The notes below the pieces were generated by a model that had not been told where the DNA came from, ran no database searches, and worked only from the letters and a program-made list of their open reading frames with translations. A DNA stretch of 48,159 nt from a virus. Position numbers and translations under genes: made by a program. The stretch spans positions 1 through 48,159 of the IMG/VR virus record IMGVR_UViG_3300044648_000092. The stretch is one strand, 5' to 3'. Of this stretch, positions 16,834-23,506 are shown one piece after another; the stretch's first letter is position 1, and the number at the start of each line of letters is the position of its first letter.

Positions 16834-16975
16834 AGCGCAACACCCAATTGTCGTATGCCTTCTTGGGCGTCACTCCATAGCCAAGCACCTTGTACCCGTT
16901 TCGAAATACCGAAGGGTCCGCGCATAGCCATACCCCGGTCAACCTCAACAACTTGATACGCGGCTTGAATATCAT
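16826..16975 (-). CDS. Small Trp/Cys protein, paralogue of the 31634-31807 product
   Basis: This gene encodes 49 residues from ATG 16975, which has GGGGG a few bases before it. It shares with the product at 31634-31807 the order K-P-R-I, W-x-C, and a C-terminal YGVTPKKAYDNW (VGVTPFEAWTNW there). No function is known. It is the first gene of the late unit and overlaps terS by eight bases. Confidence 0.5.
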   Translation of the reverse strand: MIFKPRIKLLRLTGVWLCADPSVFRNGYKVLGYGVTPKKAYDNWVLRCG

Positions 16976-17181
16976 ATTGCCCCCAGTTATTGCCCGGTTC
17001 CCATCATTGCCCGCTACTTGTTGCCTGATGCCACAGGTTTGCGCACTTCCCGTTCTCTGTTTCAGGTAAGCCAAACCTTGCTGGAAGAAACGGGTTAGCG
17101 ATGACAGGCTGGGTGCCGCGACCGCACGTGCAACGGTTCCGGGTCTATACGCAGCGAAAGGACGGCATCACCAGCGCCCCG

Positions 17182-17211
17182 ATTCTACCCACTTCCTATC
17201 GCACAACACAA
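17182..17211 (-). promoter_or_regulatory. Candidate late promoter
   Basis: Read leftward, TTGTGT is followed after 18 bases by TAGAAT, a fair sigma70 match, about 210 bases ahead of the first late gene. It is one of several A+T-rich possibilities in the region, chosen by position and match; it has not been tested. Confidence 0.28.
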
Positions 17212-17282
17212 ATCAATTAATTCTGCCTATGAGTAACATCTACGTACTAACACGTAGAACTTACCTATTCCTTCCCGAAATA

Positions 17283-17324
17283 TCCCGGAAAAATAAAACG
17301 GGAATAAAACGGGATTTATCGGGA
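17283..17324. repeat. Helically phased CGGGA repeats
   Basis: CGGGA occurs at 17299, 17310 and 17320, that is with 11- and 10-base spacing, with A+T-rich filler (ATAAAA, TTTAT). An inverted TCCCG lies at 17283. One-turn spacing suggests a protein binding cooperatively on one face of the helix, as at a phage operator or activator site. Confidence 0.4.
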
Positions 17325-17593
17325 TTGCGTGAGGGAAAGGAACGATATATCCCAGGGAAAAAATTGTGGAGGGACGGAGCTATGCCACTCCACGCCACCC
17401 GGGGGTACTTGAAAGGACGATGACCACCTTTTGGGGAAGAGGAGAGAGGGAGGGGGATTGGTGCAGGGCAGCAGAGGGGCGGGTATAACCCCGTGTTTTG
17501 GCGCACCTGTCATAGTGTGTTGCAGCGCGCAATATAGGCGTGTTTGGGCGTATATCGCGTGTGTGTGAGTGTGTGGCTGAGTGCGAACCAACG

Positions 17594-17757
17594 CTAGTGA
17601 CTATGTGTGTCGTCTCTGTGCAGTTGTATTGCTATGGCTAGTCATGGTGTAAGCCTAGTCATGCCCTAGTGAATACAGGCTCTATACGCCCTTATACGCC
17701 ATTGGTGTCACTCACATACTCACCACAACGCTATCGCTTGTCCTGCGCAATCCTAGT
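17594..17757. repeat. Cluster of five CTAGT elements
   Basis: CTAGT occurs at 17594, 17638, 17655, 17666 and 17753, mostly as (G/C)CTAGTSA, twice as CTAGTCATG. CTAG is normally scarce in bacterial and phage DNA, so five in 164 bases is notable. They may be operator half-sites in the region between the late and immunity units. Confidence 0.4.
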
Positions 17758-17797
17758 GCGTCCTGCTTTTACTTCTGGTACGTGTCTATTGGTGCAG

Positions 17798-17923
17798 ATG
17801 TGTATTGCATCATATTGGTGCTATTGGCTTTTAGCACTATTGTTTTTTATTACTTGTATTGCTTATGACGATGTATTACGGGTATGGAATGTTGATTATT
17901 TTTATCGTGGGCGAAATTTATGA
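17798..17923 (+). CDS. Possible small membrane protein
   Basis: This is a 41-residue frame with one strongly hydrophobic stretch (YWCYWLLALLFFITCIAY). Its stop overlaps the start of the next gene as ATGA, which supports translation. The start at 17798 is uncertain and lacks a good ribosome site; the frame is open up to 17669. The DNA is more A+T-rich than its surroundings. Confidence 0.35.
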   Translation: MCIASYWCYWLLALLFFITCIAYDDVLRVWNVDYFYRGRNL

Positions 17924-18129
17924 GTGTTGAATTTGGGTCGCCGATAGAGTTGCGCCGTGCAAGGGAGTTGGAAGCGTATTACGAGAAAGTGATTGCCGGG
18001 GTGATGCAGGCTTACAGGATGCCAGCAAGGGAAGGATTGGAGGCGCGTTTAGTGGGATTGCTGATGCAAGTGCATTGTAATGCGGGTTTGCGGGCTGAAT
18101 TGGATAAGCCTAAGCGTGATTTGGCGTGA
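17920..18129 (+). CDS. Small helical protein, unknown
   Basis: This gene encodes 69 residues, mainly helical and charged (IELRRARELEAYYEKVIAGV, then a LEARLVGLLMQVH segment). It is coupled to the small membrane frame upstream and followed by a strong inverted repeat. It stands opposite the GAGRK gene in the control region, so a regulatory role is possible, but no family is recognised. Confidence 0.5.
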   Translation: MSVEFGSPIELRRARELEAYYEKVIAGVMQAYRMPAREGLEARLVGLLMQVHCNAGLRAELDKPKRDLA

Positions 18130-18135
18130 GTCTGT

Positions 18136-18193
18136 GCGTACCAGGGAAGCGGCTTTAATTCTTGTTGGCATTTATATGTGTTCCCTGGTACGC
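18136..18193. terminator. 13-bp perfect inverted repeat between converging genes
   Basis: GCGTACCAGGGAA (18136-18148) is exactly inverted at 18181-18193, with a 32-base A+T-rich loop. It fills the gap between the rightward gene ending at 18129 and the leftward gene ending at 18199. A bidirectional terminator or barrier between converging transcripts is the simplest reading. There is no clear T tract, so another protein-binding role is possible. Confidence 0.5.
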
Positions 18194-18198
18194 GGGGT

Positions 18199-18489
18199 TT
18201 AATCGTCTATCTGGTGCGCGTATCCATTGCCATTGGTGCGATATTTACGGTCGCCCTCCTTAGGCTTGGCGCGTTTGATACGGTCGCGTATCCATTGCGA
18301 GCCACCGAGTTCTAGGCACTTTTGCCATTCGGCATCCGTCATGCGGATTGACCGTGCTTTCATGGGTTCGCCATCCTCGGATTCAGTCTTACGACCGGCA
18401 CCAATGCGCGCACCACCCCATTGCTTTGCATCGTCGTCGTCATTGCCGTTCCCTATTCCCATGTTCAATCCCTCGTAGTTGCTATTCAT
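18199..18489 (-). CDS. GAGRK-motif, ribbon-helix-helix-like DNA-binding protein; repressor candidate
   Basis: This gene encodes 96 residues from ATG 18489 (AGGTGA five bases upstream). It has an acidic run (DDDDAK), a GGARIGAGRK motif (residues about 26-35, AT-hook-like and common in small phage DNA-binding proteins), then KARSIRMTDAEWQKCLELGG and SQWIRDRIKRA, which resembles a ribbon-helix-helix: one basic strand followed by two helices. It is transcribed away from the early genes, with a 22-bp palindrome and the early promoter between them. This is the arrangement expected of an early repressor, and no other repressor-like gene is seen. Function is inferred. Confidence 0.6.
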   Translation of the reverse strand: MNSNYEGLNMGIGNGNDDDDAKQWGGARIGAGRKTESEDGEPMKARSIRMTDAEWQKCLELGGSQWIRDRIKRAKPKEGDRKYRTNGNGYAHQIDD

Positions 18490-18521
18490 AACTATCACCT
18501 ATTAAGTGCATAAGAGCAAGT

Positions 18522-18543
18522 GGCTTTGATATTTGTCAAAGCC
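18522..18543. promoter_or_regulatory. Palindromic operator candidate
   Basis: GGCTTTGA-tatttg-TCAAAGCC is a perfect palindrome with 8-base arms and a 6-base centre. It lies 33 bases upstream of the GAGRK gene and 36 bases before the early -35 element, in the divergent control gap. This position suits an operator for the divergently coded DNA-binding protein. Confidence 0.55.
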
Positions 18544-18578
18544 TGATTAGGTAATACGCTTTCATCTTGAATTTGTAT

Positions 18579-18606
18579 TTGCATACAACTTGATTGCGTA
18601 TATATT
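18579..18606 (+). promoter_or_regulatory. Early rightward promoter
   Basis: TTGCAT, a 16-base spacer and TATATT form a good sigma70 promoter 50 bases before the first early gene. The spacer includes ACTTGATTGCGTATATA (18588-18604), a word repeated with two changes at 23477-23493 in front of another gene group, so both may share a regulator. Confidence 0.55.
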
Positions 18607-18656
18607 GGCTCTAAGGGTAAGCCGCATTATACCTGACCTACCAGACGAGGGCCAAC

Positions 18657-18962
18657 ATGAAAACGCAAGTCTTTATACCTGTTGAACCTGCCTTGCAAAG
18701 TGCCGTATTGAAGCAGTCGATCATGGACCGCTTCGGTGGATTCACGGTTTTTAGCGCACAAGGCGCATGGAAGATGCCTGACGGACTGCCTTGTGTAGAG
18801 GCAATCGAGATTGTCGAGGTCTTTACTCCCAGTCAAGACCGTGCTTCCAACGAGCAATGGTTCTATGACCAGTGCTGTCAATACGGATTCAACGCTAAGC
18901 AAGATGCAGTCCTGCTAGTGCATGGCGATGAACCCACGTTTATTCATACCAATGCTGCTTAG
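18657..18962 (+). CDS. First early protein, unknown
   Basis: This gene encodes 101 residues (KTQVFIPVEPALQSAVLKQS..., then FGGFTVFSAQGAWKMPDGLP). It is the first gene of the rightward unit and is expected to be expressed at once after infection, so host takeover is a possible role. It shares the motif (F/Y)..QG.W with the next gene product (YPMQGVWVHDD), suggesting related folds. No family is recognised. Confidence 0.6.
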   Translation: MKTQVFIPVEPALQSAVLKQSIMDRFGGFTVFSAQGAWKMPDGLPCVEAIEIVEVFTPSQDRASNEQWFYDQCCQYGFNAKQDAVLLVHGDEPTFIHTNAA

Positions 18963-18972
18963 GAGAACCATC

Positions 18973-19146
18973 ATGGCATACCAAGTGGAACACGCATTTA
19001 CTTTCGGCAGTTACACACTTTATCCAATGCAAGGAGTGTGGGTTCACGATGATTTCGGACAACTCGTAAATGTTTGCAATAACCATCAATCTTTGATTTC
19101 AAACATTAATTTCTGGTTGTCATGCTATTGCCCGTCTGGTGAATAG
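18973..19146 (+). CDS. Small early protein, unknown
   Basis: This gene encodes 57 residues (MAYQVEHAFTFGSYTLYPMQ...). The ribosome site GGAGAACCATC overlaps the stop of the previous gene. It shares a QG-W motif with the first early protein. No family is recognised. Confidence 0.55.
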   Translation: MAYQVEHAFTFGSYTLYPMQGVWVHDDFGQLVNVCNNHQSLISNINFWLSCYCPSGE

Positions 19147-19154
19147 TTCGCACA

Positions 19155-19189
19155 TGCAAGGGCAGACCCTTGCACCTGTGAATTACAGG
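19155..19189 (+). promoter_or_regulatory. Tandem hairpins between early genes
   Basis: TGCAAGGG-CAGA-CCCTTGCA (8-bp perfect stem, 4-base loop) is followed directly by CCTGT-gaatt-ACAGG (5-bp stem). There is no T tract. Similar pairs occur at 20464-20504 and 21500-21536. Confidence 0.5.
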
Positions 19190-19205
19190 ATAACTAGGAG
19201 CAATC

Positions 19206-19379
19206 ATGGAATCCCAAGTTAATAACCTGTTGCAACTGTACTTCTGTTTAGCAATACAGGAAGTGCAAACCTATGTGATCGAAGAACTTGAAAAGCTGCA
19301 AGTTCGCGGCGACTTCACTGATAACAGATTTATCGGCTTCGATTACAAGAATCAACAGTGGATCGAGTATCAACAGTAA
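19206..19379 (+). CDS. Small early protein, unknown
   Basis: This gene encodes 57 residues (MESQVNNLLQLYFCLAIQEV...) with a TAGGAG ribosome site five bases before the ATG. It is helical at first and ends in NQQWIEYQQ. It is too short to classify, but start signals and coding style match its neighbours. Confidence 0.5.
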   Translation: MESQVNNLLQLYFCLAIQEVQTYVIEELEKLQVRGDFTDNRFIGFDYKNQQWIEYQQ

Positions 19380-19391
19380 TCAGGTGCAACC

Positions 19392-19535
19392 ATGAAACGC
19401 ATGACATTCATCTTTGACTGCGGATTTAGCTTTACTGCGGTATCGCCCGCCAGTCACACGAAATTCCATCGCTATATCCGCATGCGGTTATTGGCATGCC
19501 AGATCGAGCAATTGGGATTCTGTTACATCGGTTAA
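19392..19535 (+). CDS. Small early protein, unknown
   Basis: This gene encodes 47 residues (MKRMTFIFDCGFSFTAVSPA...), starting 12 bases after the previous stop and followed by a terminator-like hairpin. The ribosome site is weak (AGGTG). The end, LACQIEQLGFCYIG, is Cys-containing. No family is recognised. Confidence 0.4.
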   Translation: MKRMTFIFDCGFSFTAVSPASHTKFHRYIRMRLLACQIEQLGFCYIG

Positions 19536-19542
19536 TCGCTTT

Positions 19543-19605
19543 ACCCGGCCTGCACTGGTGCATGGGTTACAGCCGTGAAATGCTCGTTAGTGGGCCGGTC
19601 TTTTT
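19543..19605 (+). terminator. Terminator-like structure in early unit
   Basis: ACCCGGCC (19543-19550) pairs with GGCCGGT (19593-19599) with one bulged C, and TTTTT follows. The loop is long (about 42 bases) and contains a GCAC/GTGC mini-stem. It may reduce expression of the downstream early genes. Confidence 0.4.
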
Positions 19606-19620
19606 CTTAGGAGAACCATC

Positions 19621-19875
19621 GTGGAAGGTCCGTTAGATATGAACGAAGCAGGCAAGCGTCTGGATGATGCGCTGCTGTTGGTGCGTGAAGCCGCACAAAA
19701 CTATGTAGAGAGGTACGGCAATGACTTGCGCGGCCTGATGAAAATCATCGACCAAAGTTCGGGCCAATGGTCAGGCGGTCCCTACACGAGGATCAACATC
19801 ATTGAAGCACTCATCAAGGAAAAGGCGATGCAAGAGCTTGACCGTCAAATTCGTCGCCTGCCTGTAAGCAAATAA
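19621..19875 (+). CDS. Small early protein, unknown
   Basis: This gene encodes 84 residues from a GTG preceded by TTAGGAGAACCATC, the standard ribosome-site cassette of this unit. It is helical and charged (MNEAGKRLDDALLLVREAAQ, then a LKIIDQSSGQWSGGPYTR segment). No family is recognised. Confidence 0.55.
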   Translation: MEGPLDMNEAGKRLDDALLLVREAAQNYVERYGNDLRGLMKIIDQSSGQWSGGPYTRINIIEALIKEKAMQELDRQIRRLPVSK

Positions 19876-19889
19876 CTTAGGAGAACATC

Positions 19890-20120
19890 GTGAAAGTTGT
19901 ATCTACGCAAGAAGCAGGCTTTGTACCGATCACGGTCGCACTGTCCATCGAGACAAAAGCCGAGTTGGAAGCACTGTATCAACTGGGCAATCATGCAACG
20001 CTTGTATCCGAGCAAGTAGGCGTCCGCAATACGTTGAATGAGGATGTGAAGCCGACATTGCAACAGTTTCTTGACGGACTGTACGAAGCACTGTCCGCGT
20101 ATCACACACGGTATTGCTAG
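19890..20120 (+). CDS. Small early protein, unknown
   Basis: This gene encodes 76 residues from GTG, again with a TTAGGAGA cassette in front. Beta then helix (VPITVALSIETKAELEALYQ) recalls small ssDNA- or protein-binding folds but is not diagnostic. Confidence 0.55.
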   Translation: MKVVSTQEAGFVPITVALSIETKAELEALYQLGNHATLVSEQVGVRNTLNEDVKPTLQQFLDGLYEALSAYHTRYC

Positions 20121-20131
20121 GAGAAACCATC

Positions 20132-20452
20132 ATGGCACACGTAGCAGACACCCAAATACAGGCACATTCAGCCGGTCCATTGTTCCCCTATGTGATTGCA
20201 CGGCGCGAGTGCAATCAGAAACGCACTTGGGAGATTACCGGACCCAAGACGTATATCACCGGATGCCAATCTTACGAAGAAGCAACGGCATTAGTCCTCA
20301 CATTGAAGGAATGTAAGCCGGTCAATTTGGCCGCATGCAAAGCCGACGATACCGAAGAATGCAGCGATTGCGGGGCAAGAGTGCAATACATCATCGGCTG
20401 TCCTGATGGTGCGGAAATCTGCCAAGACTGTTTCGACGCTGGCAATCACTGA
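20132..20452 (+). CDS. Small zinc-ribbon-like protein
   Basis: This gene encodes 106 residues. The start at 20132 is chosen for its TAGGAGAAACCATC cassette. The C-terminal third has two CxxC pairs (EECSDCGARVQ and EICQDCF) spaced as in a small zinc ribbon. The N-terminal part (YVIARRECNQKRTWEITGP) is beta-rich. A nucleic-acid or protein-binding role is possible. Confidence 0.6.
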   Translation: MAHVADTQIQAHSAGPLFPYVIARRECNQKRTWEITGPKTYITGCQSYEEATALVLTLKECKPVNLAACKADDTEECSDCGARVQYIIGCPDGAEICQDCFDAGNH

Positions 20453-20463
20453 AAGCGCCTTGC

Positions 20464-20504
20464 TTGCCACTGGGGAAGGTGGCAATCGGATGCACTTTCG
20501 CATC
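20464..20504 (+). promoter_or_regulatory. Tandem hairpins upstream of DUF932 gene
   Basis: TTGCCAC-N8-GTGGCAA (7-bp stem) is followed by GATGC-N6-GCATC (5-bp stem). There is no T tract. It is the second of three such pairs in the early unit. Confidence 0.5.
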
Positions 20505-20524
20505 GTTACTTTGGGATATTAATC

Positions 20525-21484
20525 ATGGCACACGAACTTACCCAACGGAAAAATGGTTTCGTTGAAATGGCCTACTTCGGTGAATTGCCCTGGCATGGAC
20601 TTGGACAGGTGATCGAAGCTGATGACTCGCTGGAAGTCATCCAACGCAAAGCCGGAATGGACTGGCAAATCGAGTCCGCACCTGTTGAATACTTTGCCGT
20701 CCCTGCTGATGGTGATGATGTCGGCCTGCACCAGTTTGAAGGACACAAGGTGCTGTATCGCGGTGACAATGCAAATGCCCTATCGGTCGTATCAAGCAAA
20801 TTCAAGGTCGTGCAACCGTCCGAAATCATCGAGTTTTTCCGCGACCTGTGCGATGCCAACGACTTCAGGCTGACCAGTGCAGGCACATTGTATGGCGGTA
20901 AGCAGTTTTGGGCGCAAGCCGACATTGGCGAAGAAGCCTATGTGACTGGCAATGACCTGCTAAAAGGCAAATTGCTATTAGTTACATCATGCGATGGCTC
21001 ATTGGCGACAACAGGTAAATTTTGCAATGAACGTACCATCTGCATGAACACGCTTACAAACGCATTGCGCGAAACAGGTTCGCAAATCCGCGTGACTCAC
21101 CGGGAAACCTTTGACCCGAAACTAGCAAAGCAGCAATTAGGCGTCGCAACGGATTCCTTCGGTGCATTCCTGGTGCAAGCGCGCAAACTGGCAAACAAGA
21201 CAGTCACCTATCGGACTGCCGAGAATTTCGTTCGGACATTGCTCACGACCGATGAAAATCAGGATGTGACCAAGACTGCCGGTTATCAAGCGGTGATGGA
21301 CCTGTTTGAGAATGGCAAGGGCAACACTGGTGAGACTGCATGGGATCTGGTGAATGGCGTGTCCGAGTACGTCGATCACGTAGTCAAGAGTCGCAGCGAA
21401 TCGAACCGGATGTATAGCGCCTATTTCGGACGCGGTGACAAGCTGAAGTCGATAGCTTTTAACATGGCATGCGCGTTGACTTGA
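20525..21484 (+). CDS. DUF932 family protein (phage/plasmid-like protein)
   Basis: The 319-residue protein matches DUF932/TIGR03299 proteins over its whole length: N-terminal LPWHGLGQVI (near residue 21), YRGDNANALSVVSSKFKVVQ (near 78), a TCMNT-like element (NERTICMNTLTNALRE, near 167), and the C-terminal VSEYVDHVVKSRSESNR and FGRGDKLK. These proteins are widespread in phages and plasmids and often accompany replication or recombination genes; their biochemical role is not established. Confidence 0.85.
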   Translation: MAHELTQRKNGFVEMAYFGELPWHGLGQVIEADDSLEVIQRKAGMDWQIESAPVEYFAVPADGDDVGLHQFEGHKVLYRGDNANALSVVSSKFKVVQPSEIIEFFRDLCDANDFRLTSAGTLYGGKQFWAQADIGEEAYVTGNDLLKGKLLLVTSCDGSLATTGKFCNERTICMNTLTNALRETGSQIRVTHRETFDPKLAKQQLGVATDSFGAFLVQARKLANKTVTYRTAENFVRTLLTTDENQDVTKTAGYQAVMDLFENGKGNTGETAWDLVNGVSEYVDHVVKSRSESNRMYSAYFGRGDKLKSIAFNMACALT

Positions 21485-21499
21485 TAGTGTATATCTATG

Positions 21500-21641
21500 G
21501 GATGGGTGCAAAGCCCGTCCTATAGTCCAAGACTATGCGGTGAGAAGTAACCAATAGCATTTATCAATTGGTACTAACAGGTTTCATTGCATACGGGTAT
21601 AGCTTGTCCGGGTGGCACCTTTCGAATGTCCATACACATTC
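21500..21641 (+). promoter_or_regulatory. Structured spacer with three hairpins after DUF932
   Basis: The 186-base gap 21485-21670 has GGATGGG-tgcaaag-CCCGTCC (21500-21520), ATAGTC-caa-GACTAT (21522-21536) and GAATGT-N6-ACATTC (21624-21641). No good open frame is present. It could be a small structured RNA or a set of processing sites. Confidence 0.4.
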
Positions 21642-21670
21642 AAGCCCACTCGCCTATGAGGGGTTTCATC

Positions 21671-21934
21671 ATGCAAACCTTTGAACTCTTAGATTTCGAG
21701 CGTGACCAGTTGCTCGAATTGCTGCGCGAAAAACTCCACAGCGAAGAAACCCTTGCACATTCCATGCCAGCGGATAGCACGTTCCACGGCTATCGGGCCA
21801 GGATGTGTATCCGCTTCTTGGAAATCCTGAAACCGCGTGATGCTGCCCGCGCAGACACGCCGGGGCATTCTTATTTGCCTGCAAGCAGTTTGGAAAAATC
21901 CCCGGCGTCCACACCATCCCCACTTATTGCTTAA
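21671..21934 (+). CDS. Small protein of unknown function
   Basis: This gene encodes 87 residues from ATG 21671 (a start five codons earlier is possible). The helical N-terminus (LDFERDQLLELLREKLHSEE) is followed by a disordered Pro/Ser-rich tail. It ends eight bases before the replication initiator gene. No family is recognised. Confidence 0.5.
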   Translation: MQTFELLDFERDQLLELLREKLHSEETLAHSMPADSTFHGYRARMCIRFLEILKPRDAARADTPGHSYLPASSLEKSPASTPSPLIA

Positions 21935-21942
21935 CCTAAATC

Positions 21943-22797
21943 ATGTCTACGAAACACTTTCAAGCGGTGTTTGATGCACCGTTGTCGGCTAAACAAAAAC
22001 TCATCCTCATGGTGTTGTGCTACCACTCCAACGACGAGGGCGAGTGCTATCCATCTTATAAACGGATTACTGAAAAGGCAAGTGTTTCCCAAAGGACAGC
22101 GCAAGACGCGATTGCCGAACTGGAAGCAATGAATATCCTGACGCGAGAGGCGCGGCCAGGATGCCGCAACTTTTTCAACATCAATGATCCTTGCTTTTGG
22201 GTATTTGAAATAGATCAAAACCACGGCAAAGAATGCCAGGGTACACCCCGGCAAAATGCGCTGAATCTGGAAGAAACCCCGGCAGAATTTGCCACCCACC
22301 CTAGCAGAATTTGCCACCCACCCCGGCAACCATTGCCACCCACCCCGGCAAAATCTGCAAGCAACCCCGGCAAATCCTGCACCCTCTATATAAATACAAA
22401 GAAAGAACTATTAAATAACAATGAAAGAATAAAAGATAAAGGCAAGCCGCCTGCTTATTCTCCCGTCGCTGATTTGATTGAACGCGGGGTGGATTCGGAA
22501 ACGATTGCAGACTGGATGCAATTGCGCAGCAAGAAAAAAGCGCCTGTCACCAAAACCGTTGTGACACGGCATGCCAGTGAAGCGGACAAAGCTGGAATTT
22601 CCCTGACAGAAGCATTGCAGATTTCATGTAGTCGTGGATGGCAAGGGTTCGAGGCCCGGTTCGTAGTGTCGGCCACCACACGCATTAACCCACCCCCACG
22701 TTCCACCAGTTCGCGTGACCGTACCGCGAATTTCATGGCGAAAATCTTTAGTTCAAGCAATCAATCACAAGGTGACGACGATGCCATCGACATCTGA
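21943..22797 (+). CDS. Replication initiator (lambda O-like), winged-helix
   Basis: The 284-residue protein has an N-terminal winged helix (residues about 12-70: KLILMVLCYHSNDEGECYPS, then ITEKASVSQRTAQDAIAELE), the typical initiator domain of phage O-type proteins. The centre (about 108-150) is a Pro/Thr-rich linker coded by five tandem 22-bp iterons, and the C-terminal part (about 165-250) would bind the helicase loader or helicase. It binds its own coding sequence and opens the A+T-rich tract beside it. The loader gene overlaps the end. This is the same organisation as lambda O-P. Confidence 0.8.
   Translation: MSTKHFQAVFDAPLSAKQKLILMVLCYHSNDEGECYPSYKRITEKASVSQRTAQDAIAELEAMNILTREARPGCRNFFNINDPCFWVFEIDQNHGKECQGTPRQNALNLEETPAEFATHPSRICHPPRQPLPPTPAKSASNPGKSCTLYINTKKELLNNNERIKDKGKPPAYSPVADLIERGVDSETIADWMQLRSKKKAPVTKTVVTRHASEADKAGISLTEALQISCSRGWQGFEARFVVSATTRINPPPRSTSSRDRTANFMAKIFSSSNQSQGDDDAIDI
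22246..22441 (+). other. Probable replication origin: five 22-bp iterons plus A+T-rich tract
   Basis: Inside the initiator gene, five consecutive 22-base units fill 22277-22386, each beginning CCCCGGCA (CCCTAGCA in the second) and followed by an AAT-TGC core. A partial unit lies at 22246. An A+T-rich tract of about 55 bases (22387-22441) follows. Because 22 is not a multiple of 3, the protein reads the units in different frames, so the repeats are kept for DNA function. The layout copies the lambda origin within O. Confidence 0.8.
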
Positions 22798-23473
22798 CTG
22801 GCCGACCAATGCGATACCGCGCCGCTGGATCGAGGCGCTTTGGGCTGAAATGGCGACTGCCTATGGCAGCAAGTTAGCCGATCTTTGGGCTGGTCAGGAC
22901 ATCGAAACCGTGCAGCGTGATTGGGCTATCAAAATGGCGAAGCTGACACCCGAGCAAATCCGCCGTGGACGTAACGCCCTGACATCACAAGCATGGCCTC
23001 CTACGCTGCCGATGTTCCTTCTGCTATGTCAACCTCCGGTCGAGCCAGTGAAGGCGTACTACGAGGCCATAGCAGGCTTGCAGGCGCGGTCCTTGGGTGA
23101 AATGGGTCACTGGTCACACCCGGCGATATTTTGGGCTGCTGCGCGCATGCAGCATGATTTGCGGTCGTGTGCGTACTCGCAAATCCGCGAGCGTTGGGAA
23201 GTCGCATTGAAAGACGAATTATCGAAGAACGGATGGCCGGACATTACTGCGCCTGCATTGGCACTTGCCGCACCAGGGACGAATCACGAAACCAGCAAGG
23301 AACGCGGGCGCGAATTATTGTCGGCGGTGCGCAACATCGTGAATAAGTCACAAAATGATACAAATCCCAAACAGTGGGCGCATAACATCATCGAGAAATC
23401 GAAGCAACCGAACCACGGATTAACGCAAGCGGTTATCGATATTGCGCAAGAGGCGTTGAAAAATAAATCTTGA
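22781..23473 (+). CDS. Helicase loader (lambda P-like)
   Basis: This gene encodes 230 residues. The ATG at 22781 has AAGGTGA in front and overlaps the initiator gene by 17 bases. The pattern follows lambda P: a helical N-terminus with a YGSKLADLWAG-type element, the motif ETVQRDWAIKMAKLTPEQIR (compare E-R-QW in P), RGRNALTSQAWPPTLPMFLL with the conserved P..P..F..LC, and later HPAIFWAAARMQHDLRS. It would bring the host DnaB helicase to the initiator complex. No ATPase motifs are seen, as in P. Confidence 0.75.
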   Translation: MPSTSDWPTNAIPRRWIEALWAEMATAYGSKLADLWAGQDIETVQRDWAIKMAKLTPEQIRRGRNALTSQAWPPTLPMFLLLCQPPVEPVKAYYEAIAGLQARSLGEMGHWSHPAIFWAAARMQHDLRSCAYSQIRERWEVALKDELSKNGWPDITAPALALAAPGTNHETSKERGRELLSAVRNIVNKSQNDTNPKQWAHNIIEKSKQPNHGLTQAVIDIAQEALKNKS

Positions 23474-23478
23474 CACAC

Positions 23479-23506
23479 TTGATTACGCATATACACTGTA
23501 TATACA
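23479..23506 (+). promoter_or_regulatory. Second early promoter with overlapping palindrome
   Basis: TTGATT, 16 bases and TATACA form a fair sigma70 promoter after the loader gene. TATACA-C-TGTATA (23490-23502) is a perfect palindrome overlapping the -10 side. ACTTGATTACGCATATA (23477-23493) repeats the word found in the early promoter at 18588, differing only at two purine/pyrimidine positions. Confidence 0.45.

Larger units (their letters stand above)
16976..17797. other. Long gene-poor control region
   Basis: No convincing gene is visible in these roughly 820 bases: the open frames have poor composition and no ribosome sites. Instead there are spaced CGGGA repeats (17283-17324), five CTAGT elements (17594-17757), G+T-rich runs (17565-17590, alternating TG), two TATACGCC words (around 17693-17710) with an inverted GGCGTATA near 17548, and a candidate leftward promoter. 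This must contain the start of the leftward late transcription unit. Confidence 0.6.

Noticed and set aside
17229-17423. 64-codon rightward frame in the gene-free region
   Set aside because: It has no ribosome site, and the sequence is explained by the CGGGA repeats; low coding character.
21485-21670. Group I intron or known riboswitch after DUF932
   Set aside because: The hairpins and an AGTC/GACT element are suggestive, but the DUF932 gene is complete, no exon continues downstream and no full catalytic core or known aptamer can be traced.
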